A DNA stretch of 18,068 bases from B3-G11 sp036985855 (GCA_036985855.1 BTQL01000050.1:1-18068); one strand, 5' to 3'; shown: positions 1-8,007, numbered from the stretch's first letter. The notes: generated by a model from the letters alone, not told the origin. Numbers and translations are program-made.

Positions 1-1666
1 TCATCACGATGGCCTTGGCCGGAATCACGATCGATCGGAAGGCAACAGTCAACAGAATGAAGCTCAGTCCAAGAACGACCGCGAATACGATTGGCGTGTA
101 TGTATCGGTCTGGCTGAGGAAATCGACGGTGATCGCCGTCTCGCCTCCGACATACACAGTGGTGTCGGACACAACCGCATCCGGCACGATGACTGATCGC
201 AACTCACGAACGGCTTCGAGCGATTCGATCGAGTTCACGTCACCGGGCAGCACGACGGACAAGATGGCAAGCTCGGCATCGGAACCCGGATCGACCGAGG
301 TGGGGCCGAATCGACCGTCGAGAGCGATGCTTGTCTCAAGGGTGGCGATCGTTTCGTCCACCGCGGCTCCCTCGACTACCACCTCGACGGGAGACGCAAG
401 TCCACCGCTGAACTCGGCATCGAGGATCTCGAACGCCTGCTTCGATTCGATCTCGTCCGGTAGTGTCGACACGCCTGCGAACCCCGTATCGATCCACAGG
501 AAACTCGTAGCAAAGACGAGCAGTATCCCAGCTGATGCAACCAGCGACACAACGGGACGTCCCATGACCACGTTGGTGACCCGGTCCCAGAACCCGCTGC
601 GGCTGTCGAGCGAACCACGTCTGCGGACACGCAGCCAGTCGATCTTGTCACCCATGAGTGACAACACTGCCGGCAAGAGAGTCATCGACGCCGCTACGGC
701 CACGACCACGACAAGGATCGCGCCGGTGCCGAGCGAGCGAAAGATCGTGTTCGGCAGCAGCAGCATGCCGATGAGTGCAAGAACGACAGTCATCCCCGAG
801 AAGAAGACCGCTCGACTTGCGGTTCCACCCGAACGTACGATCGCATCGACCTTGTCGAGGCCACCGGCCCGTTCTTCGCGATACCTCGAGACGATGAACA
901 GCGAGTAGTCGATACCAACGGCGAGACCGATCATTGTGATCATGTTCGTTACAAAGAAGCTGAGCTCGAAGATCTGCCCGACGAGCGCCGCAAGCCCCAT
1001 CGCGACGGCGATGGAAACCACACCGAGGACGATCGGGATCACGCCCGACACCACAGTGCCAAATACGAGAACCAGTACGACGAGAGCGACCGCGATACCG
1101 ATCATCTCGCCCGTCGCGAGATCCTCCTCGGCGACCCGGTTGATGTCATTCGAAACAGTCTGGGGCCCGGCGACAAGTGTCTCAAACCCTGTAGTTGCGC
1201 CCGCGCCATCGATCGTTTCGCCGAGAATCTCAGCGTTCTTGGAAACATCATCGGGATCGTCCCCCGCGAGAGTCACCGGTAGGAGGGCGGTACGGCCGGA
1301 CTCGCTGACGGGTCCGTCCTGGGTGAGATACGATCCAACACCGTTGACGACGTCCGGTCCGAGCGCTGCCACCGTCATCTGCACTGATCGGACGTATGCG
1401 ACGAATGCAGGGTCCGCCGCAGTCAGAGTCTCGTGGGTGATGATGACGAATTCCGTGTTGGCAGACTCGCCCCTCACTTCTTCTATCAGCTCAGCGGCTC
1501 GAGCCGACTCGGGATTGTCTGTGAAGTTCACCGAGGTTGTCAGCGCGCTTCCCAGTAGTTGCGAAGAAAGAAAACCCGCTGCGATCAGCAGGATCATCCA
1601 CGCGCCAACCGTACGCCATGGTTTTGTTGCACTGGCTCGTGCCAGTGATTCGGTTCCGAAATTCAT
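1..1666 (-). CDS. MMPL/RND family transporter (3' end beyond window edge)
   Basis: The minus-strand frame stays open from an ATG at 1666 to the window edge, giving 555 residues with the C-terminus missing. The start is supported by a GGGGAG ribosome site at 1671-1676. Visible order: one TM helix (about 20-40), a large extracytoplasmic domain (about 45-185), a cluster of helices (about 187-345), a charged cytoplasmic stretch, another TM (about 372-390), a second outer domain, and a TM beginning near 530. The motif GIDYSLFIVSRYREER (251-266) is the MMPL-type TM4 signature, with an Asp-Tyr pair thought to relay protons. The family exports lipids, drugs or siderophores using proton-motive force; the substrate cannot be read here. 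The gene is divergent from a TetR regulator across an array of operator-like repeats, so repression by that regulator is likely. The two long plus-strand frames over this gene are shadows. Confidence 0.93.
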   Translation of the reverse strand, partial: MNFGTESLARASATKPWRTVGAWMILLIAAGFLSSQLLGSALTTSVNFTDNPESARAAELIEEVRGESANTEFVIITHETLTAADPAFVAYVRSVQMTVAALGPDVVNGVGSYLTQDGPVSESGRTALLPVTLAGDDPDDVSKNAEILGETIDGAGATTGFETLVAGPQTVSNDINRVAEEDLATGEMIGIAVALVVLVLVFGTVVSGVIPIVLGVVSIAVAMGLAALVGQIFELSFFVTNMITMIGLAVGIDYSLFIVSRYREERAGGLDKVDAIVRSGGTASRAVFFSGMTVVLALIGMLLLPNTIFRSLGTGAILVVVVAVAASMTLLPAVLSLMGDKIDWLRVRRRGSLDSRSGFWDRVTNVVMGRPVVSLVASAGILLVFATSFLWIDTGFAGVSTLPDEIESKQAFEILDAEFSGGLASPVEVVVEGAAVDETIATLETSIALDGRFGPTSVDPGSDAELAILSVVLPGDVNSIESLEAVRELRSVIVPDAVVSDTTVYVGGETAITVDFLSQTDTYTPIVFAVVLGLSFILLTVAFRSIVIPAKAIVM

Positions 1667-1686
1667 TGCATCTCCCCGTTGTTGGG

Positions 1687-1744
1687 TATACGGTGTATGT
1701 GTACTGTGTAAGTTTACAGCGTAAATATATACATACGCCGTAAG
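1687..1744. promoter_or_regulatory. Probable TetR-family operator array (four TAC-N3-GTA units)
   Basis: Four imperfect 13-bp units contain TAC-N3-GTA: 1687-1699, 1700-1712, 1713-1725 and 1732-1744. The first three abut and the fourth follows a 6-bp AT spacer. The third is the best palindrome (TTTAC-AGC-GTAAA). The outer units also form a long inverted repeat: ACGGTGTATGT at 1690-1700 and ACATACGCCGT at 1731-1741, with one mismatch. The array lies between the divergent transporter and regulator, where TetR-family autoregulatory operators usually sit. It covers the region where the transporter promoter must be. Binding by the adjacent regulator is inferred. Confidence 0.7.
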
Positions 1745-1789
1745 CTTGTCAAGGTCGACTTGGAGATTTCTTTGACTTACGATGCAGAC

Positions 1790-2434
1790 GTGACAACAAG
1801 AGAACGTGCGCCGCTCACCAGGAGTCGGATCATCGAGACCGCCGTCGCCTTCGCCGACGAGTTCGGCGTCGACGCTCTCTCCATGCGCAAGCTCGGCGCA
1901 GAGCTCAACGTCGAGGCGATGTCGCTCTACAACCATGTCGGGAACAAGGACGACATCTACGATGGCATGGTCGACTACGTCTTTGCCTCGATCCCACTCC
2001 CAGAGCCGGATGTCAGCTGGCAGGAGTCGATCCGCTCGATCGGAGTAGCCGGCATGGATACATTCGCTGCGCACAACTGGGTCGTCACGCTGCTCATGCT
2101 GCGAGGGAACTTCGGTCCTTCATCGCTCAGATTCACAGACAGGGTCATCGGCATCCTCACTGAGGCAGGGTTCACCGACGAAGATGCCCATCACGCGTGG
2201 CAGATGCTGGCATCACATACGATGGGTTACGCGTTCCAAGCTGGAGCCAATCCAACCGGAATGAACATGGAACACCTCGACGTCGAGGCAACTCTTGCCG
2301 CAGCGAGCGATCGCTTTCCGAATGTCGCACGCCTCGCCCCCCTCCTTGCCTCGTGCGAATACGGCTCCGAGTACGCATTCGGCCTCGAGATCATCATCGA
2401 TGGCTTGGAAGCAAGACTGTCAGCCAGCAACTAG
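1790..2434 (+). CDS. TetR/AcrR-family transcriptional regulator
   Basis: 214 residues from a GTG start. The N-terminal domain has the TetR helix-turn-helix order: RSRIIETAVAFADEFG, then LSMRKLGAELNVEAMSLYNHV (about 29-50), then the NKDDIYDGMVDYV helix. The rest is a helical ligand-binding/dimerisation domain of TetR_C type. Start choice is uncertain: TTG codons at 1760 and 1772 are in frame, the latter 6 nt after GGAG. I prefer GTG 1790 because TACGAT at 1778-1783 is placed for a leaderless transcript, and because the protein then begins with the usual short charged tail. The gene is divergent from the MMPL exporter, suggesting an efflux repressor. It ends 30 bp from a convergent neighbour, with no clear terminator between them. 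Confidence 0.9.
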   Translation: MTTRERAPLTRSRIIETAVAFADEFGVDALSMRKLGAELNVEAMSLYNHVGNKDDIYDGMVDYVFASIPLPEPDVSWQESIRSIGVAGMDTFAAHNWVVTLLMLRGNFGPSSLRFTDRVIGILTEAGFTDEDAHHAWQMLASHTMGYAFQAGANPTGMNMEHLDVEATLAAASDRFPNVARLAPLLASCEYGSEYAFGLEIIIDGLEARLSASN

Positions 2435-2464
2435 GTGTGCTAACCGGAGTCGTTGTCCCTGGCG

Positions 2465-3511
2465 TTACGCCGCCTCCAGCTCTGCCGGTCTCCCGAACTT
2501 TCGTTTGAAGAGCACGTAGGCGAGAGCGCCGGCAGGGATCGGGAGCCAGAACTGAAACAGTCTGTAGGCCAGGGTCGCGAGCGTTGCATCGGGACCAGGG
2601 ATTCCGGAAGCGACGAGCATTGCAGTGAGTCCGACCTCGACAAAACCAAGACCGCCCGGTGTGAGAGGAATCATCCCGAGCACCGCCGAACCCGCGAAAG
2701 CGACAAGCACGAGGCTCGGTCGTGGCCGGGCACCGACTGCGACGAGCGCGGCCATCAACACCATGTAGTCGAGCGTCCAGTTCAACACAGCGGCGATCAA
2801 CGCCTTGAACCACCGCCTACCAAGAGCCTCGACTACTTCGTTTCGTCTGTCAAGGATGAGCTGGGCGGTTGGATGCCAGTCCTTGTGGAGTCTGTCGGAC
2901 AGCCAGCACACCACGCGCTCGACAACGCCGCCGACAAGTAGCAGCGGTTTGTCGTACTTCACAACGATGAATACGGCCGAAAACATGAGAACAAACAGGA
3001 TGGCACCAGCGACTCCGACGGGCAGAAGACCACTCGGAATCGGGGCGGAGATTGCGGCGAGTAACAAAGCAATCGCCGGCAGTGAGAACAGAACAAGGTT
3101 CGATATGAAAGACACAGCTGCGAGGGCAGCTGCGGCCTGTCCCGTCGGTACGCCGGACACCGAGAGCATTTGGAAATAGCCGGCACCCGCTGCGACCGGC
3201 CCGCCAGGCACGATCTTCGCCACTGCGTTCGACACAAGCTGCGATGTTGCTGCGACGAACCGAGAAATACCCGGAACTGCGATGTGTGTGAGTTCCCACG
3301 CAGCCATGAACGCACCCGTCATGAGGGCTCCCATCAAAGCGAACCAGTACCAGTCGATACCGGAGAGATCCTGTGAAGCCGAGAGAAACTCGACAAGCCT
3401 GGGCCACAGGATGTAGAGGACCAGGCCGAACGCAAGCAGGAAGAACGATCGGATGGCGATCGTCTTCCACAGATCCCGCCGACTGGTTCGAGGCTGTGCT
3501 TGTTCAGTCAT
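2465..3511 (-). CDS. Flippase-like LPG synthase TM-domain protein (YbhN/TIGR00374-like)
   Basis: 348 residues, nearly all membrane: about eight hydrophobic helices and a Lys/Arg-rich C-terminal tail. Family marks include the central VPGGPVAAGAGYFQ segment and the late GMIPLTPGGLGFVEVGL segment, typical of the lysylphosphatidylglycerol-synthase transmembrane family (PF03706). The soluble aminoacyl-transferase domain of MprF is absent, so this is the stand-alone flippase-like form often found near cell-envelope lipid genes. Substrate unknown. No good ribosome site precedes ATG 3511; TAGATT about 35 nt upstream could be a -10 element. It is convergent with the TetR gene and does not appear to be in an operon. 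Confidence 0.88.
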   Translation of the reverse strand: MTEQAQPRTSRRDLWKTIAIRSFFLLAFGLVLYILWPRLVEFLSASQDLSGIDWYWFALMGALMTGAFMAAWELTHIAVPGISRFVAATSQLVSNAVAKIVPGGPVAAGAGYFQMLSVSGVPTGQAAAALAAVSFISNLVLFSLPAIALLLAAISAPIPSGLLPVGVAGAILFVLMFSAVFIVVKYDKPLLLVGGVVERVVCWLSDRLHKDWHPTAQLILDRRNEVVEALGRRWFKALIAAVLNWTLDYMVLMAALVAVGARPRPSLVLVAFAGSAVLGMIPLTPGGLGFVEVGLTAMLVASGIPGPDATLATLAYRLFQFWLPIPAGALAYVLFKRKFGRPAELEAA

Positions 3512-3594
3512 GTTTGAGGAGACTCACCCGAGTCGCCGACAACAAATCTAGCGAGTGCGACAGAGCCAATTGAACGAATCCCGCGGCTACCCAT

Positions 3595-4920
3595 CTATCG
3601 GCTTTCAGGTGACGAAGCCTCGTTGGCGTCACAGATCGCTCTCATCGAGTCAAGATATGGCCAATAGTCGACCTGGATCGTATGGCGCGGGCGGTCCTGG
3701 TATCGCTCGGACCGCTCGTATGCGTCAGTGATGATGTCTGCTCTCATCTCGCCCGAACTAGGAAGAGGCGACCCGTCCAGCAACTGAGCGACCCACCGCG
3801 CCTGCTGCTCGGCAAGGGGTGGCAATGCACCCACGGGCTGGATGAGCCCGACAAAGAACAGACCAGGGACATCGACGGGAACGACCTGCCTGTAGAGGTC
3901 GACCTTGTTGTCGTCGGAGGCGAAGACCTCCTTGTCAAGGAACGGAAACGAGATCCGATAGCCAGTTGCATAGATGACCACGTCTGCGCGGGTTCGTTCG
4001 CCGTCGGTGAAGATGACCTCATCATCAACAAACCGTGAGATACCACGGCGGACACTGATCTGACCGTCCTTCACCAATGCCAGGAGGTCCGCTGAAACCG
4101 TAGGGTGCTGGCTCAGTATCGGGGTTTCCGGCGTCGGGAAACCGTAGGACTCCTGCGAGCCGCGAGCGACGTAGAGCAGTGTTTTGTATGCAGCGCGTTG
4201 CACCCCGACCGGCAACTGGGAGGACAACCGGGTAGAGAAACTGTCGAGCGGTCTGCCGAATACGAACCTCGGGAGTACATGGGCTCCAGAGCGCGTCGAG
4301 AGGGTCACCGAGCTCGCGTGCCATGACAGTTCACTGGCGATGTCAGCCCCGGTGTTGCCGATACCAACAACAACGACATCCTTGCCGATGAATCGATCGG
4401 GCGTGCGGTAGGTCTGGGCATGCATGGTTTGACCTGAGAACGATCCCTCTTGTTCGGGAAGGTTCGGATCCCAGTGATGACCGGACGCAACGATGACCGC
4501 CCTGTACGACTTCGTCGACTCATGTCCCGTAGCCAAATCCTCGGTTTTCACGATCCATATGCCGCTCTCAGGTCGGGCATCGACCACCCGGTGGCGGAAG
4601 TCGATTCTCTCTCTGAGTCCGAATACCTCGGTATATGTCTCGAGGTACTCGAGTACCTGTGTGTGATGAAGATAGGTCGGCCGGTTCTTCGGCACCTTGA
4701 GATCCGCGTATGCGAATCGATCCTTGGACGTTTCGATATGCAACGATGCGTATGCCGGAGATCGCCCACTGTCGTTGTCGTACCTCCAATTTCCCCCGAT
4801 ATCGCTCCCCATCTCGAAGCAGTCGAAGGCGATTCCTCGGTCAAGAAGATGCTTGATAGTCGTCAGCCCGCTGACGCCTGCACCGATCACACATACGGGG
4901 AGTTGGTCTATCACAGTCAT
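3595..4920 (-). CDS. Flavin-containing monooxygenase (FMO/BVMO-type, NAD(P)H- and FAD-dependent)
   Basis: 441 residues. The FAD Rossmann motif GAGVSG is at 13-18, the FMO fingerprint FSGQTMHAQTYR at 161-172, the NADP Rossmann motif GIGNTGAD at 186-193, and an ATGY motif at 318-321. This is the full domain set of class B flavoprotein monooxygenases, which oxygenate soft N or S centres, or ketones, in the cytoplasm. Length is normal for bacterial FMOs and nothing key is missing. The substrate is unknown. The gene follows the SRAP gene on the same strand, but a 57-bp palindrome separates them. The purine-rich GGGTGAGGG sequence that could serve as its ribosome site starts inside the edge of that palindrome. 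Confidence 0.92.
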   Translation of the reverse strand: MTVIDQLPVCVIGAGVSGLTTIKHLLDRGIAFDCFEMGSDIGGNWRYDNDSGRSPAYASLHIETSKDRFAYADLKVPKNRPTYLHHTQVLEYLETYTEVFGLRERIDFRHRVVDARPESGIWIVKTEDLATGHESTKSYRAVIVASGHHWDPNLPEQEGSFSGQTMHAQTYRTPDRFIGKDVVVVGIGNTGADIASELSWHASSVTLSTRSGAHVLPRFVFGRPLDSFSTRLSSQLPVGVQRAAYKTLLYVARGSQESYGFPTPETPILSQHPTVSADLLALVKDGQISVRRGISRFVDDEVIFTDGERTRADVVIYATGYRISFPFLDKEVFASDDNKVDLYRQVVPVDVPGLFFVGLIQPVGALPPLAEQQARWVAQLLDGSPLPSSGEMRADIITDAYERSERYQDRPRHTIQVDYWPYLDSMRAICDANEASSPESR

Positions 4921-4937
4921 GATGATGCCACGCCCTC

Positions 4938-4994
4938 ACCCGTTCTTGCGTAACTGACGTCCTCTGAGAGGACGTCAGTTACGCAAGAACGGGT
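4938..4994. repeat. Perfect 57-bp palindrome (28-bp arms, 1-nt centre)
   Basis: Bases 4938-4965 are the exact reverse complement of 4967-4994, with G4966 at the centre. The right half encodes the last residues and stop of the SRAP gene. The left half fills the gap to the FMO start. As RNA it would form a very long stem. It lacks a T-run, so it is not a standard intrinsic terminator. It could act as a strong RNA hairpin, a DNA cruciform or a protein target. A 28-bp arm could also record an inverted duplication of the SRAP gene end. Confidence 0.95.
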
Positions 4995-5673
4995 CGGGCA
5001 GTTCGAGTGGTGTCAGGAGATCGGAAGTGTTGTTCTGCACCTTGTTGACGAGAGTCGACACCGAGTACTCCGCCATGAGCTCGGCCGGATATACGCCCAT
5101 GAGCGCCTCGATCGCTTCTTTGTCGTTGAGCGACGGGTCGAGCCATGCGTCCCATCGGTCCTGAGGCATGATCACGGGCATTCGGTCATGGATCTTGTCG
5201 AGCAAACTGTTCGGTTCGCCGGTGAGAATCGTGCAGCTCAGGATCCGCTCGTCGGTATCTGGTTCGTTCCATATCGACCACAGTCCGGCGGCGGGAAGCG
5301 GCTTCTTGTCCGCACCGAATATGTAGTGAGGGAGCTTGCCCTTCGCCTTCCGCTCCCACTCGTAGAAACCATCGACGGGGATGATGCAACGACGTTTGAC
5401 AAACGAGCTACGGAACATGGGCTTTTCCGCGACGGTCTCCGAGCGAGCATTGAACGTGCGTGCTCCGATCTTCTTCTCCTTCGCCCACGAGGGGATGAGC
5501 CCCCATCGAAACGAGGTGAGCGTCCTGTCGCCTTCGTGATCAGCGACCGCATACACGAGAGACGTCGGTGCGATGTTGTAACTCGCGCGCAACGTCTCGG
5601 TACGCACGAATTCGGCACCAAAGTGCTCCGCATAGAACTCCGGCTTCTCGACCTGGACAAAACGACCGCACAT
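4975..5673 (-). CDS. yedK: SRAP-domain abasic-site processing protein (YedK/HMCES family)
   Basis: 232 residues beginning MCGRF. The start must be 5673, because Cys2 has to be the N-terminal residue once Met is removed: it forms the thiazolidine crosslink with abasic sites in single-stranded DNA. Other active-site residues are present: Asn75 and Arg77 in FNARSET, Glu105 in DGFYEW and His162 in HDRMPV. Length matches the family. It shields abasic sites in ssDNA from strand breakage. A longer open frame upstream (to 5916) lacks these features and is discarded. TACTGT at 5681-5686 (minus strand) sits 7 nt before the ATG, so the mRNA may be leaderless. A weak LexA-box-like sequence lies at 5703-5716. 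The last codons lie inside the 57-bp palindrome. Confidence 0.96.
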   Translation of the reverse strand: MCGRFVQVEKPEFYAEHFGAEFVRTETLRASYNIAPTSLVYAVADHEGDRTLTSFRWGLIPSWAKEKKIGARTFNARSETVAEKPMFRSSFVKRRCIIPVDGFYEWERKAKGKLPHYIFGADKKPLPAAGLWSIWNEPDTDERILSCTILTGEPNSLLDKIHDRMPVIMPQDRWDAWLDPSLNDKEAIEALMGVYPAELMAEYSVSTLVNKVQNNTSDLLTPLELPDPFLRN

Positions 5674-5680
5674 GACAACG

Positions 5681-5686
5681 ACAGTA
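5681..5686 (-). promoter_or_regulatory. Putative -10 element (TACTGT) for the SRAP gene
   Basis: On the minus strand TACTGT ends 7 nt before ATG 5673, the spacing expected if transcription starts at the start codon. No ribosome site is visible. The same arrangement recurs before several other genes in this window. Confidence 0.5.
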
Positions 5687-5702
5687 GACGACCGACAGGT
5701 GG

Positions 5703-5716
5703 CGAACGACGGTGCG
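5703..5716. promoter_or_regulatory. Weak LexA/SOS-box-like site
   Basis: CGAAC-GACG-GTGCG differs by one base from the CGAAC-N4-GTTCG core of actinobacterial LexA boxes. It lies about 20 bp upstream of the SRAP -10, and between the two divergent starts. SRAP genes are often SOS-associated. One mismatch in a short motif is weak evidence. Confidence 0.25.
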
Positions 5717-5738
5717 CACCAGACTCGGTCAAGCGGGG

Positions 5739-5744
5739 TACCGT
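5739..5744 (+). promoter_or_regulatory. Putative -10 element (TACCGT) for the ABC exporter operon
   Basis: TACCGT ends 8 nt before ATG 5753 and no ribosome site precedes that codon. This supports a leaderless start at 5753 rather than the in-frame ATG at 5672, which would overlap the SRAP start codon on the other strand. Confidence 0.45.
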
Positions 5745-5752
5745 TTGCGCCG

Positions 5753-6682
5753 ATGGACAACAGGATGACCCCAGCGATCTCATTCTCATCGGTGCACAAG
5801 ACCTTCGGTGATGTCACCGCGCTCAATGGTGTCGACTTCACCGCCCCTGCCGGCTCCGTGACGGTCCTTCTCGGGCCGAATGGGGCAGGAAAGACGACAA
5901 CTGTTCGTCTGACCACGGGAGCTATGATCCCCGACTCCGGGGCGATCAGGGTCCTCGGTCTTGACCCACTGACTGATGGCGACGAAGTCAGAGCACGAGT
6001 CGGAGTTGTCCCGCCGAAACCAGCGTTCTACGACCAGGTTTCTGGCTGGGACAACCTCCAGTTCGCAGCCACCATATTCGGGGCGGGAGAGTCCGACGCT
6101 CGCGAGGCTGCGAAACGCTTCGGAATCGATCACGCGCTCACCCAGGAAGTCGGCGGGTACTCGACGGGTATGCGAACCCGCCTCGCTCTAGCCCGTGCCG
6201 TCCTCCACGATCCTGAAGTGCTGATGCTCGACGAGCCGACCGCTGGCCTCGATCCGGAGTCCGCACGAGCCGTTCTCGATCTGATCTCGGAAATGGCAGG
6301 AAGAGGCCGAACGATCGTGATGTGCACCCATCTGTTGCACGAGGCCGAAGGTGTCGCTGATCAGGTCGTGCTCCTGGAGGATGGTGAGGTCAGAGCCGCT
6401 GGGGCACCCAAGGTCCTTGCCAACCGCTACATGGCCGATCCCATCGTGATCATCGACGCCGAGGATCGGTCGATGCTTCGACTGATCTCAGAGCTCGACG
6501 GTGTACTCGCGGTTCGAGACGATGGCGCATTCCATATCACGCTCGATTCGACCGACCGTATCCCTGACGTTGTCATCGAACTTGTCAAACGCGGAGTTCG
6601 GCCGACAAGAGTCGAACCTCTCGATCCTACGCTCGAGGATCTCTACTTCGAGATGCAGAGAGCACACAGGGAGGCAGAATGA
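5753..6682 (+). CDS. ABC-2 exporter ATP-binding subunit
   Basis: 309 residues from ATG 5753 (alternatives: 5765, or 5672 giving 336 residues). Walker A GPNGAGKT is at 41-48, Walker B VLMLDEPTAGLD at 156-167 and the H-loop His at about 193. The signature motif reads YSTGM rather than LSGGQ, and the Q-loop position has PPKPAFYD without the usual Gln; both variants occur in ABC-2 exporter ATPases. A C-terminal domain of about 90 residues follows, as in CcmA/NatA-type subunits. The product would bind ATP at the inner face of the membrane and drive the permease encoded next. The two genes overlap by 4 bp (ATGA) and form one operon. Substrate unknown. Confidence 0.94.
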   Translation: MDNRMTPAISFSSVHKTFGDVTALNGVDFTAPAGSVTVLLGPNGAGKTTTVRLTTGAMIPDSGAIRVLGLDPLTDGDEVRARVGVVPPKPAFYDQVSGWDNLQFAATIFGAGESDAREAAKRFGIDHALTQEVGGYSTGMRTRLALARAVLHDPEVLMLDEPTAGLDPESARAVLDLISEMAGRGRTIVMCTHLLHEAEGVADQVVLLEDGEVRAAGAPKVLANRYMADPIVIIDAEDRSMLRLISELDGVLAVRDDGAFHITLDSTDRIPDVVIELVKRGVRPTRVEPLDPTLEDLYFEMQRAHREAE

Positions 6683-7503
6683 GGTGGCCGATGATCAAGG
6701 CGGTTATCCGAATCGACCTGTATCGCCTCTTCAAGACAAAGGACTACTGGATTCCGCTGCTGATACTCGGTGGCCTGTTCTTCGTGATCCTTCCTGTGAT
6801 CCTGCTCGGATCACTCAACTTCATCCAGAGATCACCGGTGATCGGCCAACTCGGCGACATCCTCGGGACACTGCCCGACGCCGTACAGCAGAACATCCAG
6901 GGCGACAACCCGGCAACCCGGGCGTCGTATGCCTTCGCGGTGTACCTGCTTGCTCCAATCGCGATCGTTGTGCCGCTTACTATCTCTTCTGCTGTCGGTG
7001 CCAACTCGATCGTCGGAGAACGCGAGCGGGGAACAGGCGAATATCTGGCGCACAGCCCACTGACGGTGCACGAGATCTACGTAGCGAAGCTGATCGCAAG
7101 CCTGATTCCCGGGTATCTCGCCGGCATCGTCGGGTTCGCGATGTACTCACTCGTGGTCAACATCATCGTTGGAAGCCAGATCGGTGGGTGGTTCTTCCCT
7201 ACCGTGGGATGGATGCTGCTCATCCTGTGGGTGATTCCACCCTTCATCGCGATCGCGTTGGCGCTCATCCTGCGACTCTCTGCGAGGGTGCGCTCGGCAG
7301 CATCTGCCCACCAGGCTTCGAGCCTCGTGACGCTGCCCGTGATCCTGATGAGCTACGGCGTTGCTTCCGGATTGCTCTACTCGCCCGTAATCTCTGCCGC
7401 AGTTTCAGGTCTGGTCGCGTGGATCGTCGCGGCCATATTGCTCGTAACCGGCGCGGGGTCGATCAAACGCGAACGCCTTCTCGGCGTTTCGGCCGACGCG
7501 TAA
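6679..7503 (+). CDS. ABC-2 type exporter permease subunit
   Basis: 274 residues. GGGAGG lies just before ATG 6679, which overlaps the ATPase stop by 4 bp, so translation is probably coupled. The sequence shows an N-terminal TM (about 25-45) and an outer loop, then about five further helices. Between helices two and three a cytoplasmic segment, GERERGTGEYLAHSPLT, matches the coupling-helix region (E-R-G-T-x-E) of NatB/YhaP-like ABC-2 permeases. It forms the membrane channel for the preceding ATPase. Its stop lies only 3 bp from the end of the convergent GNAT gene, so two opposing exporter operons meet tail to tail with no room for a separate terminator. Confidence 0.9.
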   Translation: MRWPMIKAVIRIDLYRLFKTKDYWIPLLILGGLFFVILPVILLGSLNFIQRSPVIGQLGDILGTLPDAVQQNIQGDNPATRASYAFAVYLLAPIAIVVPLTISSAVGANSIVGERERGTGEYLAHSPLTVHEIYVAKLIASLIPGYLAGIVGFAMYSLVVNIIVGSQIGGWFFPTVGWMLLILWVIPPFIAIALALILRLSARVRSAASAHQASSLVTLPVILMSYGVASGLLYSPVISAAVSGLVAWIVAAILLVTGAGSIKRERLLGVSADA

Positions 7504-7506
7504 CGT

Positions 7507-8007
7507 TCAGTTGAGCGCCAGCTCCATCAACATTGTGGAGTGGAACTTTCCATCTTTGAAACCTGCCTCCTCGAGCACGCCGATCTCGCGATAGCCGAGC
7601 TTGCGATGCAGCGCGATCGATGGGTCGTTGGGGAGAGCGATGATCGCATAGGCACGGTGGAAACCTTCTGCCCGCAACGCATCCAGCAGCTCCGCGTAGA
7701 GCTTGGACCCCAGGCCGCGACCCTCGGTCCCTGGTGCCAGTACCACGGTCGACTCAACTGAACCCCGGTAGGCCTTCTTCTGACGCCACGGCCCTGCCCA
7801 CGAAGCACCTATGACATTGCCGTCGTCACAGGCGACCAACAGTGGATATCCATCATCCGCACGCGCTCTGAACCAGTCGAGGCGCTTCTCATCACTCCAC
7901 GGTTCGAGGTCGAAAGACACATGGGAATCGACGATGTACCCGTTGTAGATGGCATTCAAGGCCGGCACGTCTCGTTCTATCGCTCGCCTTATCACAACCT
8001 CACTCAT
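7507..8007 (-). CDS. GNAT N-acetyltransferase, PAT/YncA-like
   Basis: 166 residues from ATG 8007, which overlaps the upstream permease stop by 4 bp (ATGA). An open frame extends to 8145 but lies inside the permease gene. Family marks: IRRAIERDVPALNAIYN at the N-terminus, SFDLEP, the acetyl-CoA loop APGTEGRGLGSKLY (the R/Q-x-x-G-x-G/A motif), and the C-terminal NDPSIALHRKLGYREIGVL segment. This pattern is typical of phosphinothricin acetyltransferase and YncA/MnaT proteins, which acetylate amino groups of phosphinothricin, methionine sulfoximine or related amino acids. The real substrate here is unknown. As last gene of an ABC exporter operon it may modify a toxic compound that the pump also handles. 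Confidence 0.92.
   Translation of the reverse strand: MSEVVIRRAIERDVPALNAIYNGYIVDSHVSFDLEPWSDEKRLDWFRARADDGYPLLVACDDGNVIGASWAGPWRQKKAYRGSVESTVVLAPGTEGRGLGSKLYAELLDALRAEGFHRAYAIIALPNDPSIALHRKLGYREIGVLEEAGFKDGKFHSTMLMELALN

Noticed and set aside
9..1724. Two long plus-strand open frames (9-908 and 936-1724) as genes
   Set aside because: Both are antisense to a continuous minus-strand MMPL protein with clear family motifs; their Ser/Thr/Arg-rich translation is typical of a shadow frame in high-GC DNA.
4938..4994. The 57-bp palindrome as a standard Rho-independent terminator
   Set aside because: The stem is far longer than usual, the loop is a single base and no T-run follows on either strand; recorded as a repeat instead.
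5672..5752. ABC ATPase start at 5672
   Set aside because: It would overlap the SRAP start codon and add 27 residues with no similarity to the family; ATG 5753 has a well-placed -10 element.
5674..5916. Upstream extension of the SRAP protein to 5916
   Set aside because: The catalytic Cys must directly follow the initiator Met (MCGRF at 5673); the extension overlaps the divergent ABC gene and has no family similarity.
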